Shown here: positions 34,009 to 42,913 of the stretch, piece after piece
Position numbering within the stretch: position 1 is the stretch's first letter
Layout of the letters: each line of letters begins with the position of its first letter
DNA from: Oscillospiraceae bacterium
Lineage (GTDB): Bacteria; Bacillota; Clostridia; Oscillospirales; Ruminococcaceae
Direction of reading: 5' to 3'
Assembly: GCA_016298065.1 (NCBI GenBank)
Contig: JAEDDN010000002.1
Location: forward strand, 62,001-126,000
DNA length: 64,000 nt
Translations under genes and position numbers: made by a program
The notes under the pieces: model-generated
Database searches by the model: none
Told to the model about the DNA's origin: nothing
The model's input: only the letters and a program-made list of their open reading frames with translations

Positions 34009-34827
34009 CTACATATAAACTATGTCTAAAAATCCTAATGCAATATATACCGCAGGGCAAATAAACAGCACGCTGTCAAACCTGTCGATTATACCGCCGT
34101 GTCCCGGAATTAGATTGCCGAAATCCTTTATACCCGTCTGGCGCTTGATAACAGAAGCCGATAAATCTCCGAAAACTCCGACAAATATCGCTATTACCGA
34201 AATTATAACAAGCGCAACATAATTTACACTCATTCCCTTAACATTAGCGTATATAACTGTCAGCGCTATATTGAATATAAGGCATATTACAAATCCGCCG
34301 ACCAAACCTTCATAAGATTTTTTAGGGCTTATTTTCGGCGCCATTTTGTGCTTTCCGAATTTACGGCCTACAAAATATGCTCCTGCGTCGGCAACCCATG
34401 CGCTTGCCAAAATAAACATTATATAATAAAAGCCCGTATCCTGCTTTAAATCCCTTATGTAAACCATTGAGGATAGCGCATAAGCTAAAAGCGTACTTCC
34501 CGTCAAGCTGACGGCTACCGCTTCAAATTTTACATTCTCGTGTTTTATAAAGAGTATCAAAAAAGCTATGAGCACATATAAAACTGCTATGTAAATAAAA
34601 AATTCTCTTAATTTCCATAAGTTTAAAAACGGAAATACAGCCGCATAAATCATTGAAGCTATTAAAAGCGGCGTATTTTTTACATAGCCTGTCGAATGTA
34701 AAAGTTCCCAAACCGCTATCATACAAATTATAGACAAAGCTACATTTAAAACCAAGGTGTTAAAAAACACAAGCACAACAGCTAAAACAATAAGACCGAC
34801 TATCGACGACAGTATTCTGGTTTTCAT
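34009..34827 (-). CDS. cdsA: Phosphatidate cytidylyltransferase
   Basis: Membrane enzyme making CDP-diacylglycerol from CTP and phosphatidate. 272 residues with about eight helices. The C-terminal signature SASVIKRQTGIKDFG...PGHGGIIDRFD matches the CTP-transferase pattern with both acidic sites. 39 bases after uppS. Confidence 0.96.
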   Translation of the reverse strand: MKTRILSSIVGLIVLAVVLVFFNTLVLNVALSIICMIAVWELLHSTGYVKNTPLLIASMIYAAVFPFLNLWKLREFFIYIAVLYVLIAFLILFIKHENVKFEAVAVSLTGSTLLAYALSSMVYIRDLKQDTGFYYIMFILASAWVADAGAYFVGRKFGKHKMAPKISPKKSYEGLVGGFVICLIFNIALTVIYANVKGMSVNYVALVIISVIAIFVGVFGDLSASVIKRQTGIKDFGNLIPGHGGIIDRFDSVLFICPAVYIALGFLDIVYM

Positions 34828-34866
34828 ATTATCCTCCTAAGGAAGTTTTTTAAGATGCTTACAAGC

Positions 34867-35577
34867 CTAAACTCCGCCGAATCTGCGGTTTCGTTTTGCA
34901 AATTCATCAAGCGCCTTATCAAGCGCTTTTTCGGTAAAATCAGGCCACAATATATCCATAAATACATATTCGGCATAAGCTGACTGCCAAATCATAAAGT
35001 TGGAAAGTCTGTATTCTCCGCTCGGACGTATAATAAGGTCGACGTCAGGTTGCCCGGAGGTATAAAGATAAGATGAAAAAAGCTTTTTATTTATTTCGCT
35101 CTTATCCTTTATTTTACCGCTTGCAATATCATCGTAAAGGGTCTTTGCGGCGTGTATAATTTCATCTCTTCCGCCGTAATTAAGAGCTATGTTAAGATGA
35201 AGTCCGGTAAAATCCGCACTTTCTTTTTCGCACTCCTCCATAAGAGAGATAATATCATCGTCAAAAGCACTTCTGTCACCGATAAACTGCACTTTTACGT
35301 TTTCATCTGCAAAGTTATGAGCGTCCTTTAGATATTCTCTGAAAAGCGACATCAAAGCGTCAACCTCTTCTTTAGGTCTCGCCCAGTTTTCAGTAGAAAA
35401 CGCATAAACGGTAAGATATTTTATTCCTACCTGATTACAGTATCTTGTGATTTTCTGAAACGTTTTTGCACCGATTTTATGACCTGCCGAACGAGGCAAG
35501 CCTCTAAGCTTTGCCCAGCGTCCGTTTCCGTCCATAATTATGCCTATGTGCTTAGGAAGTAGATTTTTATCTGTCAT
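34867..35577 (-). CDS. uppS: Undecaprenyl diphosphate synthase
   Basis: cis-Prenyltransferase making the C55 lipid carrier for wall synthesis. 236 residues. IIMDGNGRWAKLRGLPRSAGHKIG holds the catalytic Asp and diphosphate-binding Arg. YAFSTENWARP, NIALNYGGRDEI and DLIIRPSGEYRLSNFMIWQSAYAE are conserved, and the C-terminal FAKRNRRFGG is typical. Confidence 0.97.
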   Translation of the reverse strand: MTDKNLLPKHIGIIMDGNGRWAKLRGLPRSAGHKIGAKTFQKITRYCNQVGIKYLTVYAFSTENWARPKEEVDALMSLFREYLKDAHNFADENVKVQFIGDRSAFDDDIISLMEECEKESADFTGLHLNIALNYGGRDEIIHAAKTLYDDIASGKIKDKSEINKKLFSSYLYTSGQPDVDLIIRPSGEYRLSNFMIWQSAYAEYVFMDILWPDFTEKALDKALDEFAKRNRRFGGV

Positions 35578-35627
35578 AATAATACGGCAAAACTGCCTGT
35601 CACCTCAAAATAAAGTATTTTGCCCTT

Positions 35628-36182
35628 TTAAATAGACATAATTTCTTTTTCTTTTTTGCCGGCTATATCGTCAATCTCTTTACAGTATTTATCTGTGAGA
35701 TTTTGAATTTTCTTTTCGCCGTCTTTTAAATCGTCCTCTGTAATGGTCGAATCCTTTTTAAGTGCCTTTAGCTTGTCGTTTGCGTCACGTCTTACATTGC
35801 GGACAGATACCTTTGCTTCCTCGGCAAGCTTGTGAACGTCCTTTACAAGCTCTTTTCTTCTTTCCTCGGTAAGCTGAGGGAAAGCTATTCTTATAACCTT
35901 GCCGTCGTTTGCAGGGTTAATACCTAAATCGGAAGCTATAATAGCTTTTTGAATATCGTTTAGAGTTGAAGCGTCCCAAGGTTGGATAACAAGCACTCTT
36001 GCCTCTGCAACCGAAACAGCCGCCATAGCCTGAATCTTTGTAGGCACTCCGTAATAATCTACCTCGATTTTATCCAAAACCGCAGGATTTGCTCTGCCTG
36101 CTCTGATAGATGAATAATCGTTTTCCAAGGTAGTGATTCTCTTTTTCATTTTATCTTCGGAATTACTTATAATTGTTTGCAT
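35628..36182 (-). CDS. frr: Ribosome recycling factor
   Basis: 184 residues (family about 185) from ATG 36182, which has AAGGAG seven bases upstream; a longer frame to 36221 was rejected. Conserved RAGRANPAVLDKIEVDYYGVPTKIQ and FPQLTEERRKELVK. Splits post-termination ribosomes together with EF-G. 56 bases after pyrH. Confidence 0.97.
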   Translation of the reverse strand: MQTIISNSEDKMKKRITTLENDYSSIRAGRANPAVLDKIEVDYYGVPTKIQAMAAVSVAEARVLVIQPWDASTLNDIQKAIIASDLGINPANDGKVIRIAFPQLTEERRKELVKDVHKLAEEAKVSVRNVRRDANDKLKALKKDSTITEDDLKDGEKKIQNLTDKYCKEIDDIAGKKEKEIMSI

Positions 36183-36238
36183 AACGTTCTCCTTTACAAT
36201 ACTGTTTTTGGTAAATGACAATATAAAATTTATTAAAG

Positions 36239-36949
36239 TTAGTCTTCCTCTACTATTGTTCCTACCATTTCGCCCTTTACTGCCTTAACAATATTTTCAG
36301 GGTTTTTCATATTAAATACCAATATAGGAATTTTATTATCTTTACACATAGAAGCCGCCGTACTGTCCATAACAGCTAAGCCTTTATTAAGTACCTCTGA
36401 GAAGGTAAGACGGTCGTATTTTACGGCGTCGTCATATTTATTTGGATCCTTGTCGTAAATACCGTCAACCATAGTCGCCTTAAATATAATATCTGCTTCA
36501 ATTTCCGCAGCTCTTAAGGAAGATGCCGTATCGGTTGAGAAAAACGGGTTACCCGTACCGCAACCAAAGATAACTACCCTTCCTTTTTCAAGGTGTCTTA
36601 CAGCTCTGTTTCTTATGTAAGGCTCTGCTACCGCCTGCATTGAAATAGCGGTCTGAACTCTTACAATAACGCCCATATCCTCTAAAACATCGGCTACCGC
36701 CAAAGCGTTCATAGTAGTGCCAAGCATACCTATGTGGTCTGCCCTTGTTCTATCCATAGCTCCGCTGGAACGTCCTCTCCAGAAATTGCCTCCGCCTACA
36801 ACAATGGCCATCTCAACGCCGAGTTCTACACATTCCTTTATGCTTTTACAAACCTCGGTAATTACGCCGTAATCAAGCCCAAAGCCCTTGTCACCTGCTA
36901 ACGCTTCACCGCTTAATTTAAGCAAGACTCTTTTATATTTAAGAGACAT
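36239..36949 (-). CDS. pyrH: UMP kinase
   Basis: Hexameric amino-acid-kinase-fold enzyme, UMP to UDP. 236 residues: LLKLSGEALAGDKGFG, VVGGGNFWRG, GCGTGNPFFSTDTA and MDSTAASMCKD. First gene of the pyrH-frr-uppS-cdsA-dxr-rseP-ispG-polC operon. The rpsB-tsf pair that usually precedes pyrH is missing; a polysaccharide export cassette lies upstream instead. Confidence 0.97.
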   Translation of the reverse strand: MSLKYKRVLLKLSGEALAGDKGFGLDYGVITEVCKSIKECVELGVEMAIVVGGGNFWRGRSSGAMDRTRADHIGMLGTTMNALAVADVLEDMGVIVRVQTAISMQAVAEPYIRNRAVRHLEKGRVVIFGCGTGNPFFSTDTASSLRAAEIEADIIFKATMVDGIYDKDPNKYDDAVKYDRLTFSEVLNKGLAVMDSTAASMCKDNKIPILVFNMKNPENIVKAVKGEMVGTIVEED

Positions 36950-36986
36950 AATTTCAACTCCCTTTTTACTTATAACTTCATATATA

Positions 36987-37015
36987 ATTTTACAATATCA
37001 TAAGCTTATTGTAAA
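36987..37015 (-). promoter_or_regulatory. promoter of pyrH operon within an inverted repeat
   Basis: Minus strand TTTACA (37015-37010), 17-base spacer, TAAAAT (36992-36987). The perfect 9-bp inverted repeat TTTACAATA/TATTGTAAA (36989-36997 and 37007-37015) puts one arm on the -35 and the other on the -10, so it may be an operator. It also lies directly after the glycosyltransferase stop and could form a weak terminator hairpin. Confidence 0.6.
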
Positions 37016-37029
37016 GTTAATTTATCATT

Positions 37030-38850
37030 TTATTTATAAGAAAAGTCTTCTCTTTCAAGCGTGAGATTAGGATTGTAATACGGGTCGCCTTTTAAAAGCT
37101 CTTCTCCCCATTTTTCCTCAAAAAGCTTAATCTCGCCTTGGAAGCGTTTTACCTTTTCGGGCGAATCCTCAGCGCCCCTGCTTATAGATTCATAGTGATA
37201 AAGCTCCGCAAACGGAGTAAATACTATAAGATAACCTGCCTTGCGTATTTTCATACATAAATCAACGTCGTTAAACGCAACCTTAAACCTTTCGTCAAGA
37301 CCGCCCACTTCGTCAAACACTGACTTTTTCATCATAAGGCAAGCCGCCGTACAAGCGGAAAGGTTTTGTGCATAATGAAGTCTGCTCATATAACCGGCGC
37401 TCGAGCGAGGGAAATATTTATGAGAATGTCCTGCGATACCGCCTATTCCTAAGATAACTCCTGCGTGCTGAATGGTGTCGTTAGGATAATAAAGCATACA
37501 GCCCACGGCACCCACGTCGCTTCTTTGAGAATACATAAGCATTTCTTCAAGCCACTTATCAGTAATTACTTCTATGTCATTATTTAAAAGCAGAATATGT
37601 TCGCCGTTTGCCTTAGCTGCGGCAAAATTATTTATAGCGGAATAGTTAAATTCTCCCTCCCAGGTTACGACCTTTATTTTATCGTACTTTTCAAGGGATT
37701 TATAATATTCAAACGTCTCATTTTCTTCGCTGTTGTTTTCAACAATTATTACCTCTATGTTTTTATAGGTAGATTTCTGAAAAATTGAAGTTAAGCATTT
37801 CTTTAAGTCTTTTATATGGTCCTTATTCGGAATGATAATAGAAATTAAAGGTTGTCCTTCTATTTCGTAGTTTATCTTATACGGTGACGGAGGATATGCA
37901 ACAAGCTGGGCTTCGCCCTTTATATTACAGCGTTTAAGGTGATCGTTTAATGCCTTTATGGAGGAAGTAACACAATAAGGCTTTGCATTTGCGTTGCCAG
38001 CAGTTGATGCAGGGTGACTTCTCCAGAAATACATTACCTTAGGAATATGCACTATTTTTTGAGCCTTTTCGGTAAGGCGAAGTATAAGGTCATAATCCTG
38101 ACTGCCGTCGTAATCGCTGCTAAAATACCCTACGCTGTCAATAAGTTCTCTTTTAAAGCCGGTAAAATGACAGATATAGTTGTTCGCTCTTAAATTATCA
38201 ATCGCAAAATCGGGTTTATAGTGAATTAACACACAGTTATTCGGGTCATCTTCAAAAGTGCCCTCGTCGGTATAGAAAAAGTCTGCGCCTTCTTCTACTG
38301 CCTTCATACACTCAAAAAGTGCCGACGGGTGAAGTAAATCGTCGTGGTCAAAAAGACATATATACTCGCCCGTGGACATTTTAATACACTCGTTTGTATT
38401 ACCTGCAATACCTTTATTTTCACTAAGTTTTTTATAGATTATATTGGGATAGGATTTAATATATTTACTGCAAATTTTCTCTACGTTTTTGTGTTCGTCG
38501 TCGCTGGCGTCTGCAAGGCAAAGCTCCCAGTTTGAATAAGTCTGAGCCGTAACAGAATCAATCATTTCCTTTAAGTATTGTTCGGGAGTATTGTAAAGCG
38601 GAACTAATATACTGAATTTTATGTTCTCATTAAATTCGGTGTTTTCCTGGGTTTTGCGCTGTTCATCGGAAATATCATAAAGTCCGTGCTGAACAAGATT
38701 TTTTATCTGCTTTCTCGAATTTAATTTATTTTTTATCTTCCTAAACGTATAAACAGGTCCTTTTGTAAAAAAAGCCTTTAAGGTTCTGTAGCCATATAGG
38801 GTTATTTTATACCTGCATATAAACGCACTTATTTTCCTTCTTAATGACAT
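37030..38850 (-). CDS. Tandem family-2 glycosyltransferase
   Basis: 606 residues with two GT-A domains. Domain 1 (about 78-300) has SILVPLYNTPEQYLKEMIDSV, FDHDD for metal and nucleotide-sugar binding, and QDYDLILRL. Domain 2 (about 335-570) has SIIIPNKDHIKDLKKCL, LLLNNDIEV and AFNDVDLCMKIRKAG. The N-terminal 75 residues are basic and may contact the membrane. Such two-headed enzymes build polysaccharides such as rhamnans or O-antigens. It is the last gene after the ABC permease and ATPase, so it likely makes or extends the exported glycan. GGAGGG precedes the start. Confidence 0.88.
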   Translation of the reverse strand: MSLRRKISAFICRYKITLYGYRTLKAFFTKGPVYTFRKIKNKLNSRKQIKNLVQHGLYDISDEQRKTQENTEFNENIKFSILVPLYNTPEQYLKEMIDSVTAQTYSNWELCLADASDDEHKNVEKICSKYIKSYPNIIYKKLSENKGIAGNTNECIKMSTGEYICLFDHDDLLHPSALFECMKAVEEGADFFYTDEGTFEDDPNNCVLIHYKPDFAIDNLRANNYICHFTGFKRELIDSVGYFSSDYDGSQDYDLILRLTEKAQKIVHIPKVMYFWRSHPASTAGNANAKPYCVTSSIKALNDHLKRCNIKGEAQLVAYPPSPYKINYEIEGQPLISIIIPNKDHIKDLKKCLTSIFQKSTYKNIEVIIVENNSEENETFEYYKSLEKYDKIKVVTWEGEFNYSAINNFAAAKANGEHILLLNNDIEVITDKWLEEMLMYSQRSDVGAVGCMLYYPNDTIQHAGVILGIGGIAGHSHKYFPRSSAGYMSRLHYAQNLSACTAACLMMKKSVFDEVGGLDERFKVAFNDVDLCMKIRKAGYLIVFTPFAELYHYESISRGAEDSPEKVKRFQGEIKLFEEKWGEELLKGDPYYNPNLTLEREDFSYK

Positions 38851-38869
38851 TTGTACCCTCCGATAATCC

Positions 38870-39598
38870 TTACAAGTTTTTATAACAGTCGCAAACCTCT
38901 TGGGTTTTGCCTATCATCTTTATATGGCCTTTTTCAAGCCACATTACCCTGTTGCAAAGACGTTCTATTTGACTTATTGAGTGAGAAACGATTATTACCG
39001 TTGTACCCGACTGCATCATATCGTTTATGCGCCTTTCGCATTTTTCCTGGAAAAGATAATCGCCTACCGATAAAATTTCATCTACAATCAAAATATCGGG
39101 AGTGATTACCGTTGCAATAGCAAACGCAAGTCTTGCAACCATACCCGAGGAAAAGTTTTTAACCGCAACGTCTTGGAAATTTTGAAGCTCTGCAAAGTTA
39201 ATAATATCGTCGTACTTTTCTCTTAAAAAGTCGGGCGAATATCCCAACACCGTTCCGTTTAAAAATACGTTTTCCCTTGCGGTTAAGTCCATATCAAAGC
39301 CTGCGCCCAGCTCTATAAGCGGCGCTATTGAGCCTTTTATCGACACGCTTCCCTCAGACGGAGCCAAAATACCCGAAACAACCTTTAATATTGTACTCTT
39401 TCCTGCGCCGTTTAAGCCGACAATACCGAACACGTCGCCCTTATTTATTTCAAAGCTTACATTGTCAAGCGCCACAAACTTTTCAAAATGAAGCTGGCGC
39501 TTTAAAAGCTTTATAATGTATTCCTTTATACTATCAACCTTTTCTTTTGAAAGATTAAAGTTCATAGTAACGTTTTTAACCTCAATTATACTATCCAT
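38870..39598 (-). CDS. Polysaccharide ABC exporter ATPase (TagH/Wzt-like)
   Basis: 242 residues: Walker A GLNGAGKST, signature FSSGM, Walker B ILIVDE followed by ILSVGDYLFQEKC, the segment typical of polysaccharide and teichoic-acid exporters. It lacks the C-terminal glycan-binding domain of long Wzt proteins. 12 bases after its permease. Substrate is an undecaprenyl-linked glycan by inference only. Confidence 0.9.
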   Translation of the reverse strand: MDSIIEVKNVTMNFNLSKEKVDSIKEYIIKLLKRQLHFEKFVALDNVSFEINKGDVFGIVGLNGAGKSTILKVVSGILAPSEGSVSIKGSIAPLIELGAGFDMDLTARENVFLNGTVLGYSPDFLREKYDDIINFAELQNFQDVAVKNFSSGMVARLAFAIATVITPDILIVDEILSVGDYLFQEKCERRINDMMQSGTTVIIVSHSISQIERLCNRVMWLEKGHIKMIGKTQEVCDCYKNL

Positions 39599-39610
39599 AA
39601 ACAGCCTCGC

Positions 39611-40384
39611 TTATAAATATAAGATAAAGTTGCGCTGAAGCTTTTTAAACACCGCTAAGCCTATTACAACCGAAACAAGCGCATAGCCTATACAGTAAAG
39701 GTTAGTCGCTACAGACGGTACCGTATTGTACATCAAAATATCTCTGAAATAAGCTATATAATGATAAAGCGGATTAAAGTTTAAAAGCCACTGCCAATTT
39801 TCCAAAATCGAAACGGGGTAAAATATAGGAGTAAAATACATCCACGCAGTTAAAATTACCGTATAAAGATGAATTATATCTCTGAAATACACCGTTGCCG
39901 CCGCCAAAAACATACTTATACCGAGCGAAAAAATAAAGACATATATAAGCGGTATCGGGAAAAGTAAAATCGTAAAGGTTACGGGAGTTTTAGTTACGAT
40001 AAGTATAAAAATAAGCGCTATGATCGAAAACAATAAGTTTACAAAGGAAAAGAAAACCTTTTCAAGCGGAAAAATATATTTGGGAATATACACCTTTTTA
40101 ATAAGCGAGCTTGCACCCAAAACAGAGCTTAATGAAGTGCTTGTGGATTCCGAGAAAAATCCCCAAATAATCGAGCCGCTTAAATAGTAAACCGGAAAGT
40201 TAGGTATATTAAACTTAAACACTCTTGAGAACACCGCCGTCATAACAAGCATCATCAAAAGCGGATTTAATATGCTCCAAATTATTCCCAAAATCGAACG
40301 GCGATATTTAACCTTAATATCTCTTGAAATCAAATTATAAAGGAGATATCTGTATTTTAAAAAAACCGATATTGTATTTTTCAT
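39611..40384 (-). CDS. Polysaccharide ABC exporter permease (TagG/Wzm-like, ABC-2)
   Basis: About 257 residues from ATG 40384 (MKNTISVFLKYRYLLYNLI) with GAGG upstream. Six hydrophobic helices. DIKVKYRRSILGIIWSILNPLLMMLVMT is the ABC-2 family start, and FYPVSILENWQWLLNFNPLYHYIAYFRDI near the C terminus is typical of TagG/RfbA permeases. First gene of the three-gene export cassette. Confidence 0.9.
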   Translation of the reverse strand: MKNTISVFLKYRYLLYNLISRDIKVKYRRSILGIIWSILNPLLMMLVMTAVFSRVFKFNIPNFPVYYLSGSIIWGFFSESTSTSLSSVLGASSLIKKVYIPKYIFPLEKVFFSFVNLLFSIIALIFILIVTKTPVTFTILLFPIPLIYVFIFSLGISMFLAAATVYFRDIIHLYTVILTAWMYFTPIFYPVSILENWQWLLNFNPLYHYIAYFRDILMYNTVPSVATNLYCIGYALVSVVIGLAVFKKLQRNFILYL

Positions 40385-40419
40385 CTGGTTCCTCTCTTTT
40401 CCCAAATCTTAACGATAAA

Positions 40420-40448
40420 ATTATACCATAATATCAGTAATAAGTAAA
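40420..40448 (-). promoter_or_regulatory. promoter of the polysaccharide export cassette
   Basis: Minus strand TTTACT (40448-40443), 17-base spacer, TATAAT (40425-40420) with TG one base before it (extended -10), about 36 bases before the permease start. Confidence 0.65.
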
Positions 40449-40468
40449 TAAAGAAAATACCATTTTAG

Positions 40469-41653
40469 TTAAAATATGCTGTCGTATCTAAAGTGAATAT
40501 ATCCTTTTGATATATCGCTTAAATTTATAGCGTCTATTTGCCTTGCTATTATATCCGAGCCGTAAAATTTATAGTCGGCAAGTCCTACATAAAGCTTGAC
40601 AGGGCTGTCTTTAAGCAGATTTTCCCACTTATTAAAAACTGCCGTAAACGGTGCTTCATTGTCGTCAAAGCTCCAGTATATCTGAGGTGCGACATAATCT
40701 ATATACCCTTTGTGAGTACACCAAAGCTCCAAATCGGTATACTGCTTTTGATCAGAGGTAGGTTTATCGGTGTAATTTCCCGCAGGACTTACGCCGAACA
40801 AAAGCTCTGAGTCATAGCCCTTTACGGTGTCGTATATAGCCTTCACAAGTCTTGTGGTATATTCCCTTGCCGCAGTTTTATCGTATCCGAAACTTTCAGG
40901 TGATACGCAGTAAAAATAATCGTCTATATGTATTCCATCAACCTCATAATTTTTTATTATTTCGCTTACTCCGTCTGTTATAAGTTTTATTACCTGCTCG
41001 CTTGCAGGGTCTAAATACCACATACCGTCGGCCTGCGCCATATTTTCACCGCTATTATACCAGCGCTTTATTATAAAGTTGTCCGACAAAAGCGCAAAGT
41101 CTGTATCACTCATAAGCCTAAAGGGATTTATCCAAGCGTGGATAGAAAGTGTGTATTTTTTTGCATACTCCACCATAATCTCAAGCGGATCGTATAAAGG
41201 GCTTACTCCCACGGTAGAGCTACACTCCTTAGAATAAGGATAAAGCGAAGAATTATAATAAGCGTCGCCGTGCGAGCGCACCTGTACTATTACGGTATTA
41301 AGTCCTGCAGACTTTACCTTGTTAAACATATCGTCAATATTATGCCTAAATTCTTCCTCGCTTTTACCCTTTAGTGCCCAGTCAAACTCAAGGTAAGAAA
41401 TCCATACTGCCTTCATTTCACTTGTGTCTTTCACAGGCTCGTTATTCATATTATACATAATCTCCCCTACGCTGCCGACGTTATAACATTCCAAAACTCC
41501 GTCTGCACTCGGAAACTCACTTGTTTTTAATTGATTTAAGTCTGTACTGCTTTTTACCTCATTACAACCGAATAGTCCGATAATAATTAAAAGGGCAGTA
41601 AAACACACCGCAACTTTTAAAACATTTTCCCATACTTTGACCGCCTTTTTCAT
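40469..41653 (-). CDS. Glycoside-hydrolase-like (GHL10/DUF187) lipoprotein
   Basis: 394 residues. A lipoprotein signal (hydrophobic stretch about 15-29, lipobox LFGC with Cys near 30) precedes a TIM-barrel GHL10 domain (PF02638 type): MKAVWISYLEFDW, VIVQVRSHGDAYYNS, HAWINPFRL, VDGIHIDDYFY (likely acidic site), FGVSPAGNY and YVAPQIYW. Family members are thought to act on bacterial wall or capsule sugars; the substrate is not known. Followed by the export cassette, which has its own promoter. Confidence 0.85.
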   Translation of the reverse strand: MKKAVKVWENVLKVAVCFTALLIIIGLFGCNEVKSSTDLNQLKTSEFPSADGVLECYNVGSVGEIMYNMNNEPVKDTSEMKAVWISYLEFDWALKGKSEEEFRHNIDDMFNKVKSAGLNTVIVQVRSHGDAYYNSSLYPYSKECSSTVGVSPLYDPLEIMVEYAKKYTLSIHAWINPFRLMSDTDFALLSDNFIIKRWYNSGENMAQADGMWYLDPASEQVIKLITDGVSEIIKNYEVDGIHIDDYFYCVSPESFGYDKTAAREYTTRLVKAIYDTVKGYDSELLFGVSPAGNYTDKPTSDQKQYTDLELWCTHKGYIDYVAPQIYWSFDDNEAPFTAVFNKWENLLKDSPVKLYVGLADYKFYGSDIIARQIDAINLSDISKGYIHFRYDSIF

Positions 41654-41701
41654 AGTATTCTTCCCTTCGACAAAATATTATTTTCCCCTATAAAAACAAA
41701 T

Positions 41702-41728
41702 AATGCTTGAACTAAAAGTCCAAACATT
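41702..41728 (-). terminator. terminator of the signal-peptidase-like gene
   Basis: 11-bp stem (AATGTTTGGAC / GTTCAAGCATT, two G-U pairs in the RNA) with 5-base loop, followed on the minus strand by ATTTGTTTTT, 26 bases after the stop codon. Confidence 0.75.
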
Positions 41729-41753
41729 ATTTTTATACTATTTATTTTTTATG

Positions 41754-42779
41754 CTATTTCTTTTTTATTTCTACCTTTATTTTAGCCTTATACTCCGGCG
41801 TTTTTATTGTAAAACCGCTGCCGTCTTTACCGGGCACAATCTCCACTTTATCGGAATTTATATTATCAAACTTAAACTCAATCGTATCGTCTTTTATATT
41901 TAAGTTTATATTCTCGGAAATTCCTTCTTCACTGTTCCACAATTTTGTCTGATTATCCTCTTTTTCAGTATTATCAGATTGTTGGATGTCAGCTAAGTTC
42001 AATAATTCGGAAGCAACGTAGTTTACGTTTAAGGTTGATACCGTTTCTCCCTGTATCTCAGGTAGCTTATCTAAATCGCCATCATCATAAGTAACCGACT
42101 GATAAATTTGCTTTTGTATATTTATAATATCCATATTATCGTCGTTTTTGCCGTCGGGTTTCATATATTCATAGTCCTGAGTATCAAGCTCTTTTTCATA
42201 CTTTTTGAAGCCTGCAATATCTGTTACAAGAAATATAATATATAAAATAAGCGACAATGCAAAAAGGCAACACGGTATAATGAAAAAGAGTATAAAGCCT
42301 TTTGTTGCGGCTATATAATCCACAAGCTTGCCCAAATTTTCTACAGAGCGCACAGCATAGCTGTCTGCCACCGAGCTTGATACCGTTATTGTACTGTTCC
42401 CTGAAACCACGTTATACATAGTGCTTGAAGCGGTTGTATCCACGCTTTTTATAACGCCCATACCATATTTACCGAAAACGGTGTTTCTCGAAGAAAGCGA
42501 GGTGGTTTTAAACACTATAACAGAGCCCTTACCCACATCAGATGAGTTTTCAATATCCTCTAATATAACAAGGCTTCCGTAGCTTGTCTGAGAATTAACC
42601 ACATCGGCATTGTTTACCGTAACATATTTTACGCCGAAAATTTGAGGTACACTCTCATTTTCATAAGCGTTTTTCTGAGAAAAATGCACCAGCAGGTAAA
42701 CGCTGACAAATATAGCAGAAATTACAAAAATAACTATTGCAATATTTCTCGTTACTATTCGTCCTGTACTTTTTAACAT
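41754..42779 (-). CDS. Membrane protein resembling a catalytically dead SipW-type signal peptidase
   Basis: 341 residues. Membrane helix 1 at about 13-31, an external part to about 158, helix 2 at about 160-190, then an acidic, low-complexity cytoplasmic tail ending in a basic strand. The external part follows the order of SipW/archaeal signal peptidases: YGSLVIL for GDLVL, VGKGSVIVF for VGDVIVF, YNVVSGNS for TKGDAN, and ENLGKLVDYIAATKGFILF for the end of the fold. The catalytic Ser of SMEPT and the His/Lys are not found. No protease activity is claimed. The assignment is by fold-like pattern only and needs a structure prediction. Confidence 0.5.
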   Translation of the reverse strand: MLKSTGRIVTRNIAIVIFVISAIFVSVYLLVHFSQKNAYENESVPQIFGVKYVTVNNADVVNSQTSYGSLVILEDIENSSDVGKGSVIVFKTTSLSSRNTVFGKYGMGVIKSVDTTASSTMYNVVSGNSTITVSSSVADSYAVRSVENLGKLVDYIAATKGFILFFIIPCCLFALSLILYIIFLVTDIAGFKKYEKELDTQDYEYMKPDGKNDDNMDIINIQKQIYQSVTYDDGDLDKLPEIQGETVSTLNVNYVASELLNLADIQQSDNTEKEDNQTKLWNSEEGISENINLNIKDDTIEFKFDNINSDKVEIVPGKDGSGFTIKTPEYKAKIKVEIKKK

Positions 42780-42855
42780 AGCCTTTAAGCCTCCTGACGA
42801 AATCCTGCTTTTTACGGAATTTTTAAGCTTAAAATCAATAAATTCCTCTGTCGTT

Positions 42856-42884
42856 ATTATCGCTTATAAGAGGCAAAAAGTCAA
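42856..42884 (-). promoter_or_regulatory. promoter of the signal-peptidase-like gene
   Basis: Minus strand TTGACT (42884-42879), 17-base spacer, GATAAT (42861-42856). The leader to the start is about 70 bases and contains AGGAGG at a normal distance. Confidence 0.7.
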
Positions 42885-42913
42885 TAGCTGTCGAATTATT
42901 TTTGATAATATTT

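Noticed and set aside
33938..34060. Longer N terminus of Dxr
   Set aside because: It overlaps cdsA and encodes no family sequence; MTKSLSILGSTGSIG is the conserved start.
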